A stretch of DNA of 64,000 nt from Bugula neritina (GCA_964035545.1 OZ037765.1:16858698-16922697), one strand, 5' to 3'; counted from the stretch's first letter, positions 24,540-38,009 are shown. Numbers and translations are program-made. Notes: a model not told the origin generated them from the letters alone.

Positions 24540-27500
24540 TTACTGAGTCAAAGTAGCTGCGTGTTTCCTAAGATTGACCAGATAAGCCATTAGAACCCCA
24601 GACAAAGCCTGGTCTATCAGGTACTGTGGCAGCCACCCCTGTAAGATAACACAGCAGAGTGAGTTGTGGATACCCCTGAGGACATAGGTTAAACAGCCAC
24701 AAGTATTGATTGATTGATTGATTACATATCGCAGTCATGAAGACATGTCGCAAAATTCAGCGTAAATACCGGCCTTAGTAAGTAGACGAAAACAAAGTGG
24801 AAAACCAACTACTAGTGTGCAATGAGTAATGGTGACTCAGTGATATGTGGACATTGACACATTTAGACTGCATCAGAACGACCTACAGACCTTGAGATTA
24901 GAGTTGAGTAGCCATTCCATGAAGACTTTGTTAGTGTCCACATGCTTCAGTCTAATAACTCCCGGACGCTGTTCACCTCTCACGTACTTTGGGTGAGGAG
25001 GCATGGAGGGAAAATCCACTGATACGGAGCTCGTGATGTACCACCCATCCAGCTGTTCCCAATGTCTCAGCACCACAAAATCTCTACGGAATAGTAATAA
25101 CTTTCAGTACTAACTCATGAGCATGAATAGATAAACTTATACATATACAAAACATTAGTGCATATAGAATAGCAACTAAGCTCTGTTTACATTTCAACGG
25201 AATTTAAGATAAAATTATTTTGACATTTGAGAGACCCGTTAAGAAACGGTTCTCCAAACAAGACCCTTCCTGATCACTTAAGCATTCACAACTTAGCATT
25301 GATTAACAAATAGGAATAGAGAGCTCACACAGCTCTATTAGGCAGGAAAGAGATTTAGGAAAACCACACATTGAATCCGCATGCAAAGTCCTCACAGCAA
25401 ATCATACCAACATGTACCTGAAACTGCATTATCACGGGGTGGGTATAAAATGCAACCCGTTCCTTGTGATTTCAGAAATAAGAAACAACTAAGAGGGGAT
25501 AGATCTGTGTATACCTGCTGGATACCATGCCTGCAGCCCCCTCTGCTGCTATGTTGTACGTAATCTCGGTGTTATCATCTACCGTCTCCAAAGTTCTAAC
25601 CTCCAATACTGTAGGATTCCACTTTGGTATAGCTTCAGCATTGTCCACCAGGTCATTGTATAAACTTAGTGCATCAATATCTATCACAGCCTATCAACAG
25701 CAAAGTAAGGAGTTGCTATCTCTTTCAACTTTAATCAACCTTACCACAGTAATTGCTTCTGTCATACCTACCAAGAGCCTAACGCACAATATTCTCAAAT
25801 ACATTAGAATATGCTATGAAGCTTAGAACCTCCAACATGTTTTAAAATTTGTTGATAAACTATAGAATTATAGACATCTAAGTCAATAGTTGATTCATAA
25901 AAGCATTATAAACTTTTACAGTTTGGCAAGAGGATTCTACACTCTTTCTGCTAAATAAGTCTGAAATTAATTTTGCCAAGTCAAACTATATATAGTGGGT
26001 AAGGTGGATGTGTACATTGTCAAGATGATTGTTCATGGCAACTGATGTCGAGTCAGCCTTATTATGCTGTTGGAACCGATTCCACCGACCAAATTGATAT
26101 AAAAATTCCATCGCTAGCCAATGCATAGGAATACAACTAAATATTCCAGGCACCACATCTCCCATAAGGAATCAAACAGTGAATAAAAGCTATGGACAGC
26201 ATGATAACAGCTGACTTGTGTAATTTATGTGTGTAAATGATCAGGAAATGCTCAATTGTTTTTTATCAGATACGAGTCATTTTATAAACTGTCTATATTA
26301 TAAGCAGGCATCAGAAAAGTAAACTTCAACAACAAGCTAATTTGTTGCTAAGCTGACTTCTTCTAAAGATAAGTTGCAATAAACTCCAGTAAAACATTCA
26401 CAGGTGAAACTAGCAATACGAGGTTCTGCCTGTATACAACATTTCCTTACCACTAGTTTGAAAATTTTTCCATAAGCTTTTGTATGTTTAGAATACACGA
26501 TTCCTTCGGTCTCGTCGGTACCAGACTCCTTGTTCCAATCATCAGAGTCAGCCAGCTGGATGGCAACCCTCTGAGCCTCAGCTATTACAGTCTTATAATG
26601 TGTCCCCTGCAGAGTAGGAGACATGCAGTAACACTAGCCAGCACCACCTACTTACCATATATTGGCACCAATATCCTTGGTCAGTTCATCAAATTACTGA
26701 TGCCATTTATTTTTCCAATAAAAGAACTTAATGAATATACAGACATAACTACAACTTAAATTACACTATGATTACATAATAGCTTAATTTCCAATAAAAA
26801 ATTTGTATTACACTATAATCCCACCAACCTGTGACATGCTACTCGTTAAACTGTGTGTTCTGCTGTGTGACCGACTCGTTGCTGCCGAATGGAAACTTCG
26901 AGCTTCATCGTCAGAATCTGCACCATAATATTACTATTGATAATCAGTTCAAAATATACCGCCTCTTCTAAATTAACTCTCAAAATAACCGCAATGCATG
27001 AAATTTAGTGCAGTGCATTAGATTTAGTGCAGTGCATTAAACTTAGTACAGTGTATTAAATTTAATAAGAGCACCTGAAAACACTACAAGAACATGCAAT
27101 GCAGAATGCACCACCAGCAAAAATATAAATATAATACTAGCCTTGGTTCTGATCATCAGAATCTGAGTGCACAGGGGAGTAATACGACTCCTCCGTCCTA
27201 GCTGGCCTCAATAATCTAGAGAGCAGCGGTGAATTCTCCGTATGCTCGTGGGCAGCTCTCTCCCTTGCAGCCAGCACTTAATATGTAATGATAATTTATT
27301 AGCCAATATATTTTCAGGTACACCATAAAACAAATAAACCACTCAACTGTTTATCATTTACAAACCCCTGTTTCACAATTTACAAAAGATCAAGCCAATG
27401 GGTACATTGTTATCAGATATAAAAATTATAATAGCAAATATTAGAATTTTCAAATTCAACAACAGTTAGCTTGGCTATAATATCAACCGAAAGTGGAATG

Positions 27501-30500
27501 TGATATTATAGTTTTAGTCTGCATCTACAATCGACTGACGAGCTAAATGTTGCGGTCATTTTCAGTTTTGAAGTGTAGCATCAGCATTAGCAAAATTCAA
27601 AGAAACTGACAGCTTCAACATTTCTCATAACAATAAAAGCTGCCATGTTCAAATTGTAGTATTGTATCACGTAAATTATATTAAACTACCATTATGCTGA
27701 GAAATCATTCTATTTTATTTCACAGTTGGTAAGAAGCAATAAATTAAAGCTAACTAATACTTGAAAATTTTAATAAAAATGTATTACCAGCAGTAAAGTT
27801 TTAGGATTGACTTTATGTCACAGATTGTTAATTTGATAATACAACCCCAGTTTGTCTTAATTCACCACTTAATTGGTTAAAATTAAAGGATTACAAAGTC
27901 TCCAAGCCTCCTAATTGAAAACATTAGAGCATATGAACCTGTAAACTTATTAAGCTAAACACTCACAGTGTGAAGACCTAAGGGAGTTGTTTGCCCTGGT
28001 TCAATATGTAGGGCATTTTTAGCTAAAACTATAAAAGCTACTTCATATTGATTGTTAGCCAGTAATGAAGAAGTAATTAAATAAATTGTGTAAAAACAGT
28101 ACAACCAAGCATTGCAAAGCTGCAAACCATGAAGGCATCTTTTGCTTACATCTTTCCATTTCTTTCTTTTCAGTTGGCAAAACTTTTAGGTCCATCAGCC
28201 AAGTTTCCACCCAGGATATTACCACAGAACTTATGAGTACAATATAGGCAATGATCTGGAGACCAGCATTGCCTGTTTTGTCATACTACAACAGCAATTT
28301 AACCATCAAAAGTTCAAACAAACAAAGCAATATTAAAAAGCATCAGCTCTAACTACCTGAGACAGCATACATTGAGTAGAGATGAAAAGTTTCAGATATA
28401 AGCTGAGGAAATATGTCAATATTCTAGTGAACATTCTTACACCTGACCTGGTCTAGTAACTGTCATTTTAGAGCTGGGTTAGTGTCATATCAAGTCAATA
28501 GTTATCCAAGTCAAGTCATGTCCAGACAAAAAGTCCAGCCAAGTCCATCAAATATGTGATTTTCAATCTATATATACACCCTTTTTGCATGCAAGAATAT
28601 ATTTGAGTCAATTATTATTATTTAAATAAAAGATTTTATCTTTTTACTTTGTGCCATTAAATTCAGTGATTGGTGAGTGACTGCACTCTTAAATCAGACA
28701 GTAAAAAAAGTAAATGCTACCTTTTACTAAAAAACTTGTCAACAATATTTAATAAAGTTTTTTAAAACAAGCTTGCTATTCCTAGTTTTAATTCTTGCAC
28801 AAAACAGCAAGCGGTAAAGAAAACAAAATTGAAGTCAGAAAGCCGATGTAGTGGCTGTAAGCTCATCAGCAAATGGGAGGTGAAAAAATTAGTACCTACA
28901 TGTGAGGGTCATCACTAGCGTGCCCAATTGCTAAATATTCATGTTGAAATTCATGCTAAAAATTCTGGAAAATCTCATCAAACGAATAAAAATTCTACTT
29001 TTTTATACATGATTTTTTAATTCATCTACCAGAACGCTGGCTGCAAATTTTAGATTCGGTAGGACGTTTCAGTACCAAGACACTACAGCATGTGTGTTGT
29101 GTGCGTGCACGGTTGTGATTTTGTATCTATTGCTCGAGTTTCGTTTCATGTTTTTGCGTAGCATTGGTATGTTTGCAACTTTTTGTGATAAATACATATG
29201 TTTATATGTTAATATTTTACTTTTGACTTATAATTTCTTGTTTAGCTTATGGTGTAATCAAGGTATGACCCAACAATATTATATGATGAACCAAATTGAC
29301 TACCAAGTTGAAAAACAAATCCTAAGATAATTATTGCTATATCCAGATTTTGTAATTGCATAAATTACTTGCAACAAATAATTAAAAATTTTCAAGTTGA
29401 GTCGATTAGTTGGTCAAGTCAATAATTTCAAAAAGTTGACCCTGAGTAAAAGTATTTCCAGTGTCGAGTATGCAATCACTCAATGTGAGTTAGACCCAGC
29501 TCTGTTTTACACACCATCTACATAATATGCACACAAGTCTTCTCTTAATAAACAAAAGCAGCACAGCTTTACAGAAATAGAAACAATATATTTAGTATTT
29601 CTGGTAAAGACAGTCTTACTTTATAGAGTACAACTTTACAGAGCATGAAGACACCAGACACGAGAGTTGTCCCCTGTATAACAGAGAACACATGATTTAA
29701 CATATCAAACAGACACCTGAAACACTTGGCAAGTTTTGGATGAAATGCAATGAAACGGCAAGGCTAGTGAATTATTTAAAATTATAGAATAAATTATTTT
29801 AAATACAAAATAAAGCAAACTACAATCATGTTCAGATAAAATGCAACATAATTTGAATATATTCTTTTAACACAGCACAAATACCAAATGTCATCAATTC
29901 TCTCAAATAGAGGTAGTGAACCAGTGAACTAGCACAGGTAGTGAGGTGAAGTAATGGATAACTTACCGCTACAAACCATGGATACTTTGACCTAAATAGG
30001 GCATACGGCAGAAGCAGTGTTACAAACCGAAAAGTTGATAACATCTAAAATAACACGAAAACATATGCAAGCTATTCCCATATCTTACAGGCTATGCATA
30101 AGAAAACTGGTATAAAAAGAATAAAAATAAATTGAAAATAATATATTGATCTTTAGCAATGCTGATAAAATGTTGCCACTAGTTTATACACTGCCATGTT
30201 CAAAGTGATGTTGAGAAAAAGGAATAAGAGAGTACACCATTAAGCTACTAAATTAGCAGCTTAATAAGTAAAGTTATTATAAGTAGAACAGTACGTGGAG
30301 CTTAAAGACATCTGCCATGCATCAGCAAAATACTGTAACTATTGAAGTCATTATGAATTCAGGACAGTGTGGTTATTAAGGAGAAACATATGAAAGCAAC
30401 AAGAAACATAGAAAATGGAAAACTATCAAGAACTCTTAAATTTAAAACAATTGTTGTATAACAATTTAAAAAGTGCTTTTATATCAAATCTTATAACAGA

Positions 30501-32178
30501 ACTTGTTCATTATCCCAACTCCAGGATATAATTCTAAGAATACAAAAATTTGTTTTGAGATGCAGATTTCAATGAGATCATAATTTCCTATATATGGAGC
30601 TACCTGTAGATAATAGCAGTTAAGGTTTAAGGAAATAGAAAAGTTATCATGCATTTTATAATTACCAGTCAGATAGCATTTGTCTTAAAATAATTTTTAT
30701 CCATATATTACCTAGAACTAGCACTGTCTGATGGAAACTTAGGGCAGAATATAAAAACCAAACTTGCAAAACAGCCCAATGTATCATCAATTAAACAAAT
30801 TACTTTTGACCAAAACTTTTGACAACAGTTATAAAGCACTACTCACCACTGTGTCAAATAAAGAGCTGCAAAATGTATAATCTACAACCTCGCTTTTGAA
30901 TGCCGCTTTAGTGTTGTCCCCGTCCGACTTTACCTAAAAGTCACAAAATATTACCAATAGCTTTAAATATTTGAAGTCAACAACACCTGAAAGCACCAAG
31001 ATTGGCAAACAGATAAATTGGCCAAGTGCCAAGAGTAAATGTATTGCTTACCTCCGTATGTATTAGCCACAGGATCACAGAAACTATAAGATCAAACAGC
31101 ACCAATAAGCAAAATGCCCTTCTTAACGGTGAGATGGGAACATTTCTGATGACAGTTTCCACACTATCCATACTCTTAGTACTTGGAGTTCTACACAGAT
31201 GTTACAGATCAATTACAAATCTTTTTAATGGCCATACAACTGCATAGTATTATTGTAACTTTATTATACACATACAAATGTTTAGGGTTTTTGTTCAAAC
31301 GCTAAATATACATGTACAATGTATATAGTAAATCATGTTCATTTAAGTTATAACTTTCTAGCTAGAAAATGAAATGAAGGAAAAAGAAGGATGAATGAAC
31401 ACAAAGAAGCATTTCTGCAAGCTGCTGAGAGCTGTGATGCCACCAGGTAGCTGCTGCAGCAGAATTATTTCTGAATAACTAGAAATTGGTGTCTTTTGAT
31501 GTGGCTGGACACTTAAATAAATTTTTTTATCAATTTTCATTCTTTTAATTCTTAAAATTCTAGCTAATCTTTCAGATTTCAGAGACAATTTTAAATTCCT
31601 TTTTGGCGCATTTCACTTTACATAACATTAAAGATCAAATGTACACATATTGGTTGTATTGTCTGTATTCAGAAGCGAAAACATTATATGATAAAAAAAA
31701 AACAAGAAGCCTTAATTTGCTTATTATAGGTGATTTTAATCATTTCCTTTGTTTTCAATTAATATTGGCTGCTCTTTTTGCTTTCCTATTTTCAGTGCAT
31801 TCCACAACATTGTGACAAACAGCAAACTTGGTTAAGGTGTATTTTAACAAAATTTGTTGTGATAAAGTTGGCATGAGTAGAACATAATCGAAACCTGTTG
31901 ATATATAAGTTGGCAGCATCATGCAGTGCATTCAAAAGTGATTATTTGTAGAGAAACATAATTAAAAAGATTTGTATAAACTCAGTATATGAGCAATATC
32001 TCAAGATGGCAGCTGTGAAGGTGCTATGGGTTATTTACGCCAGACGCTAAAAACAGAAAATATATTACAAAAGTGAAAATACGTGTTAAACTGACCCATT
32101 TGATAAACTATGCTGATCTATAGACCCATAGAGTATTTGATTTGCAGCAACTCTTGCCTGGTTGTCTCTAGCGGACAT
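24540..32178 (-). CDS. STARD3: STARD3 (MLN64) orthologue: MENTAL plus START domains
   Basis: Exons on the minus strand: 32178-32096, 31190-31052, 30933-30847, 30044-29967, 29674-29621, 28285-28150, 27276-27142, 26917-26829, 26606-26451, 25690-25515, 25083-24891, 24638-24540; 1425 nt, 474 aa (human about 445). Four membrane segments of a MENTAL domain lie at about 54-72, 96-122, 130-147 and 154-173, ending WVETWLMDLKVLPTEKKEMER as in vertebrate STARD3. The linker holds EESYYSPVHSDSDD (about 221-234), resembling the phospho-FFAT that binds VAP on the ER. START runs from about 268 to 474 (IPKWNPTVLEV, YVRGEQRPGV, GWLPQYLIDQ). Known role: a late-endosomal sterol carrier at ER-endosome contacts. 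The first exon (MSARDNQ...) is inferred from an upstream ATG, a GTCAGT donor and matching phase; without it the protein would start at 31171. The intron after 27142 starts with GC rather than GT. Confidence 0.92.
26995..27065. repeat. 19-bp tandem repeat, about 3.7 copies
   Basis: The unit TGCATTAGATTTAGTGCAG and close variants occur in tandem in the STARD3 intron between the exons at 26917 and 27142. Confidence 0.85.
28470..29503. mobile_element. 1.03-kb element with short inverted termini, family B
   Basis: The left end AGAGCTGGGTTAGTGTCA and the right end, reading inward on the other strand AGAGCTGGGTCTAACTCACA, form short terminal inverted repeats. Both ends are followed by clusters of CAAGTCAA / GTCAAGTC subterminal repeats. 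No transposase ORF was found, and an 8-bp target duplication is not evident. It resembles a non-autonomous DNA transposon (the hAT type is possible but unproven). It lies in a STARD3 intron; a related end occurs at 21205-21298. Confidence 0.6.
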
Positions 32179-34687
32179 TTTAGAACACTGCAACAATGTA
32201 TTTGTATTCTGTGTAAGTACCAAGTATAGGCCTACACAGTTCCAAAACTGGTATGTATAAAATTAGCAGAGAGCATTTTTCAAGTTACAAGAATTGATGG
32301 CCATCTATTGTATACACCCAAAATCATGCCAAAAGGTTCTGTCCTTATTTGTCATACTTAGAAACATGTGAAATAAAAAGTCAGCAAATAAAAACATACA
32401 ATAAAAATTTTGAATGGCTATTAAAGATTACTTCAGAGTAAATGGTTGAATCAGTCGGACAAAGTCAAGAAGCTAATTCACCGAGTCTTCATCACAGCTA
32501 TCGATCAAAGTCTTGCCGTGGCTGAAAAATAGGACACATCAGAGATAAGAATGAACACAATAGATACAATGTCTCATAAATGGCAGCACTGAGCCTTATC
32601 AAAACCTAACGGTACAAGGAAAATTTAGTCAACTTATTAGCAGCAACTCACTCACAAAATTAAAAACATTATTTCCTAAAAATAATGATTTACTGCAGCA
32701 GTAGCCTGTAGTAATATAGTATTATACTACTGTCATGTTGAAAACATTTCAGCTCAATGTTTATCTTATCACATGAATACAGATAAAAGTAGAATGTAGC
32801 AACAAGATATAAGCCAAGTGGTGCACATCCTACATAAATTTAGTAGCTAAGATAAGTGGCAAAATAACCAACAGTAATAACAAATTCCTACAAATATTGC
32901 TTTGACTTATTTTTACCCAAGAAAGAGTAATTTAAATTATTGTAGCAGAACTAAACTCTTACATATAACGAAGTTTAACTAAAACGATATAAACAAACTA
33001 ATGTAAAAAATCCTGTGATACTGAATTTAGCATCACACAAAAATACCCCATTGTGGCCTACTTTGTTTATAAAAAGACACTGTGTAATTTTTTTAAAAAT
33101 ATTTTTGAGGCAAAAACATTACCTCCGTATAGGAAATGTGAAAATAGTTTGATCTTAGGATGCCAATTCATTGATTATTCAACCTGTGTTCAGTGTTGTT
33201 AACAAAATACATTTTTAAGCAAGGCAAGTTATGTTTTATTATCAACTTTTCATTGTGTTTACAAGTTTTAAAAATCTACAAATTCAGCAATGTGATTATA
33301 GTGTGACTTTGTGTTGATGCTTTTTTTAAAAATAATACAAAGAAGAGATGAATTTTAGACAACAAAAATTGATTGACTAATACTGATGAAATTTATAGAG
33401 TTCTCAATTTTCATTGCAAACTTTTATAAACAAGTATTGTAATTCTAACCCTTTAGTGCAAAGAATTCTCAAAAAACAAAACTTATCCAACTTACGCCAT
33501 TGATTTCTAAAAATTTACTGTATATTTTACTAATTAAAAACAGTAAAAAATGAAAAGATTCTAATTTACTATGTTTAGTCAAGTCAGTACTAAAATATGA
33601 TAACTAGAAATACCTCGAATTAGGACATTTATTAGTGATTTTAGTTTAAAGTACAACATAGGTTTCCTTTGATAATAAAGAGGCTTAGGTGGCTACTTTT
33701 TACTACATTTAAAATCTATAAAAAAACCTAAAATACAAGTTAATTCGATGCAAAATATATTAGTTGGCATATACACAGAGATGACAGCTAAACCAATGCA
33801 AGTTGTTTCAACATTCATGCATTTCTCATTAGAATATACTGAAAAAGGCTCAAGTGATCCACCTTGGAACTTTCCAGTAGTAAATATTTAAACTGGTAGA
33901 AATATGTAACACATAATTTTGATGCCAGCTGCTTAGTTGATTATATAGGCTTCCAGTATCTTTTGAATTAGTTACCCTTACGAACTAACTGGCAGATGTG
34001 ACTATTTACTGTGACCGGAGTGGTTCTATTTATTAGAGCTACTGTGACACATGTAGTTTTTAGTGAAACTATGTTTCCTTTTACTTGGCCATGATGATGT
34101 TGAAGTACTAGAAGGAAGCCTTCTCAACTCTTGTTACAACCATGTCCTAGCAGTGATAATGATTGGCTCACCGTGACATATATTAATATTATTGGGAATA
34201 CTAATAATTACAGTCATACACACAACAAAAAAGTACAATTTGCATTAGTATTACATTAACGAAGATGTATAAGTTATAACTACAAGTTTAAGACAAAGTA
34301 AGTGTATACGCATAACGTTACCCACAAGGTAAGTTATTAGATTGGTAATAAATTGTAAGGCTAATTTATTCTTACTATGGTATTATAGCTAAACTATTTG
34401 GCATTAGTAATGTGTCCATTGGGTACAAGCTAGCAACATCACAGCTGGCCCTAAGCCCGAGTAAACACAAAAGGTTAGTGACATAAAGGTCATTCAGCCA
34501 TAAAAACTCTGCTACAATTATAGAAACTTTGCAAGTTTCAGCCAATCTGAAAAAAAGGAAAGACCCGAAAGATCAGTGATGGGTGTATATTTTACTGCTG
34601 TGAATGAAAAAACCCTAAGAACGGATTACGGATCTGTCTTAGCAGCTATTGACAGGATAGAGTGATAGACGGAGTGCATCAGGCCAA
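32179..34687. other. intergenic region upstream of STARD3
   Basis: STARD3 promoter side. One minus-strand stretch at 32521-32473 has a strong acceptor (CTATTTTTCAG) and a short open frame HGKTLIDSCDEDSVN ending in a stop; it looks like a terminal exon, but no partner exon was found. Otherwise AT-rich with no exon or repeat recognised. Confidence 0.45.
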
Positions 34688-35460
34688 TAAAGAACATGTA
34701 TGATGACTGCTCATCAGTGAATACATGTATGAAAACTACAGAACAAAATCGAATCAATGTTGGTCTACATCAAGGCTTAACTTGTATTCCATTTCATTTT
34801 ATAGTAATGCTGGATGTCATCACAGAATGATAAATGAGGATTGTCATGGGACATACTAGTTGCGGGCGATTTAGGATTTACCTTGTGCGATAGAGAGGCA
34901 AATGGAGTAAGAAATAGGTTATAAGAATGGAGAAAGCAATTAAAAAATGCCGAATTGAAAATAGGCAAAACTAAAAATGAATACATGCATCCAGTGGAAG
35001 CAGCTAACAAAGTGAAAATGAAAAACTATAATCACAATGACTACATCGAACTGCTTGAGACTAATGCTTTTAAATACCTTAGAAATATAATTGATCTGAA
35101 TGGTGGGCATGGCGCCAAAGTAGCTAAAAGGATTGAAGTGGTTTGAGGCATGTGGAGGGAGTTTTCAGGACAGCTGTATGATAAGAAGGTAGTTATTTAT
35201 GTCTTTCTGTATAAAACAACTATTAAACCTACCCATTAAACCTGTATTGGTAATGAAACTCAGTCAGTCACTCATAAAATAGAAGACAGGATGAACCCAA
35301 CGGAGAAGAGGACGACATCGACAGAGATGGAAAGATAGTATAACATCTGATATAAAACTCTGAGTCTTAAACAAGAGGATGTCTACAGCCGAGGTCGGAA
35401 GGCATTCATTAATTGAGCTTGGAGTTAGCACAACAGCTACTCGTGCAAAACTAGAGCCAC
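34688..35460 (+). pseudogene. decayed RTE-type non-LTR retrotransposon, reverse-transcriptase C-terminal part
   Basis: Frame-shifted and stop-interrupted remains of an endonuclease-reverse transcriptase of the RTE type. In order: NMYDDCSS (equivalent of the family's DMYEGA), VGLHQG (family: VGVHQG), LDVITE, KTKNEYMH, a clean stretch FKYLRNIIDLNGG near 35069-35110 (family: FKYLGSxIxxxGG), KRTTSTEME, and a closing region like the family's C-terminal RWKD...DMK block. Multiple stops make it non-functional. The insertion lies in the gene-poor interval between STARD3 and the LRR gene. Confidence 0.75.
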
Positions 35461-35675
35461 TTAAGTGACAAAAAGTGAAAAAATACTATTACTAATAGTA
35501 ATACTAATGCATAATATCATTAGTATTGCTATAAGTAATAAGTATCCTTATAATCAAAGTTGGCAATATATTTGCTTTAGACTTAGCAATAGACAGTAGA
35601 CATAGTATTCTTAATATATTAATAGAACAAAAGTAGAATTAAACGTATTAATCTCCTTATAAAGATTCTGGCAAA

Positions 35676-35885
35676 AAATACCAACATCCGTCTCTCAGAT
35701 CTGCCTATGATGACCTGCTGAACAAACCAACAAACAGCACAATACAGACTTGCTCCCAAACGAGGGGACAGCTCCAATCAGTTGGTTCGAACAGTACCAA
35801 GTACCTAAACAGCTTTCTCCCAAAGACTATCAGAGATTTGAAAATTTTTCACAACCAAGGCAATAATTCCGAGATCTCCACATAG
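35676..35885 (+). pseudogene. CR1/L2-like LINE ORF2 C-terminal fragment
   Basis: A 69-codon open stretch ending in TAG encodes TRGQLQSV, then KYLNSFLPKTIRDLK, matching the very end of CR1/L2-type ORF2 proteins (Y-NSFFPRTIRxWN). No upstream RT of this type is present, so it is a 5'-truncated copy, as is typical of LINE insertion. It lies about 200 bp after the RTE-type remains and is a separate element. Confidence 0.7.
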
Positions 35886-36239
35886 ACAGAATTAAGTTCC
35901 TGTTCAGTCAATACAGCTCAACCAGTACTTACTGTATGACTATTGGCCAATGATTGTCCAACACATTACATTACTCATATGCGGCACACCCCTTCCTCCC
36001 TCTAGGACAGTCCAGTGTGATGATTACTTTGAGTAAAATCAAGTAAATTAATTATTAAATATCGTTGACTGTTAAATTTTATGTTAGTTGGTAAGTGTAA
36101 CACTAACTGTAAGTCATAAATGACAGTGTAAATTAAACTTGAAGCTAGAAAGTGAGACTTGGAGTGTTTTACAATTGTTTTGTAACTGTTAGTGTTATAC
36201 TTAATCTTATAGTTAATGCTAATTGTTCTTATCATTAGA

Positions 36240-36900
36240 GTTTAGACTTCTTCTAAGTAAATTAATATTATCATCATTATCACTATACTAATACTTAGTC
36301 TTATAGCTAATAGCTAATGCTATAGTTGCACTTAAATTAGTTAATGTTACACATATACTTACAAACTTAGCCTTAAGGTAAAAGTTAATCTAAAAGTAAA
36401 TCTTATATTTAGAGTTATACTTATAGTAATACTAATAGTAATAGTAATAGCAATAGTAATACTAATTCTAATAGTAAATTAGCTCAACTCTAAGTCTAAC
36501 TCTAACTTATAGTAATACGAATAGTAATAGTAAGTGTAATACTATTACTTATAGTTATGCTAATATTATTAGTAATACTAATTAAAATTGTAAAATTAAA
36601 TGTCTAAATCAGAGTAAATCACTGAGAGAAAAAGTAAATTTAGTAAAAGTAAATGTCATTAAATGTTTAATGTGAAACCCAAAGTGAATGTCCATCACAA
36701 TTGTGATTGTCCAATACTAATACTAATAGTAATAGTCATGGTGATGGTGATAGTCTAAAAGTAAGCTAAAAGAACATAAAATTAAATACCAACTCCAAGT
36801 CCAAACTCCAATCACCAACTCCAAGTCCAATGTCAATGTGAAACTGAAAATCAAATTCAATATCAATATGATAATCATAATCATAATACAAATAGTAATA
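36240..36900. repeat. cryptic simple-repeat region (TAATAG/TAATAC motifs)
   Basis: Degenerate runs of AATAGTAATAG, TAGTAATACTAA and later CCAACTCCAAGTCCAA type words, patchy from about 36240 to 36900. No single unit dominates. Probably an old, diverged microsatellite zone. Confidence 0.6.
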
Positions 36901-38009
36901 ATTGGGCACCAAATTAAAATACTGAGTTACTCAATAACTGATATTTAGTTTCTTATGATAATTTCAACAAGAATATCAATATGAATATTATTACTTGAAA
37001 AGTTATAGTTATAGACAACAATATGAATATCATGCGCATTATTTTGCTATACCATCGCAATGCAACTCTTTGGTTAGAGAAACAATAAAATCTGTACTGG
37101 GGTCAAGAACAAAATACGATTCCCGCAAACCATAGCAACCACATCAGCTCGCCCAAGATTCGGCCTACCCAAGAATTCCCGTTTGCACTACTCCACCCCC
37201 ACACCTAACTCTTTTTATTGATACCATTTCTTAAGAAATCAGCCATAAACCTTTAAATTTAAACTTGTTCAATTAATGTTATGTTCTAATGCTAATCAGT
37301 TATGAGTAATCACCAAGAGTAAGGGTTAGTAAGAGTATCGGTATGTCTAATCAGTGATTAGATTTAGTCTACATTCAGTGATCAGATTTACATGTAACTC
37401 ACCTCGTAACTCACCTCGTAAAAATTAGAACACTCTGCTGACACCTACAGGCGCAAAATTATGGGTGCCTCTTATGTTGTTTTTGTTTGGGTTTATCATG
37501 TGTTGAAATGTATCTATTCTAGCATGTAGTCTAATGTAAAAATAAAATTCACTATCAATACCATACTCATACTGATACTGTTGTAGTAATATTCATATTG
37601 ATGTTTATATTGATATTCATTTTAATATATTTTATTTATTTTGTAATTCACTAGCTGCTTTTCAGTTTCATATTTATAATAAATATTAACATTTACTTTT
37701 AGCCTTTACTTTTAGGCTATATGTTTATTAATATAATTTATTAATTATCGATATGAATATTTATGTTGAGGCTGATACGTAATCGCAATATGTGAATGAG
37801 AACAGTAGTATGCTCTTCATCATGGCTCATAGTCATGTTGATATGTGGCAAATACTTAAGTCAATTAGAATTAATTTGCAGGCTTTTTAAACAAGTTAAT
37901 AAATATAATCATTTTTATAATCATTATTATAGCATATATTTGTAAACCTTTAAAATAAACTTATATACGGATTCAGTGGTTGGATAAAAGTGTAAATTTT
38001 TAGGCCCTA
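36901..38009. other. intergenic, no gene seen
   Basis: AT-rich. At 37398-37422 a 13-base word (GTAACTCACCTCG) is directly duplicated; on the minus strand it reads as two consecutive consensus 5' splice donors (GAGGTGAGT). No exon frame around them is convincing. Confidence 0.5.

Noticed and set aside
37398-37422. Two tandem consensus splice donors on the minus strand
   Set aside because: A direct duplication of a 13-base word; no convincing exon precedes it.
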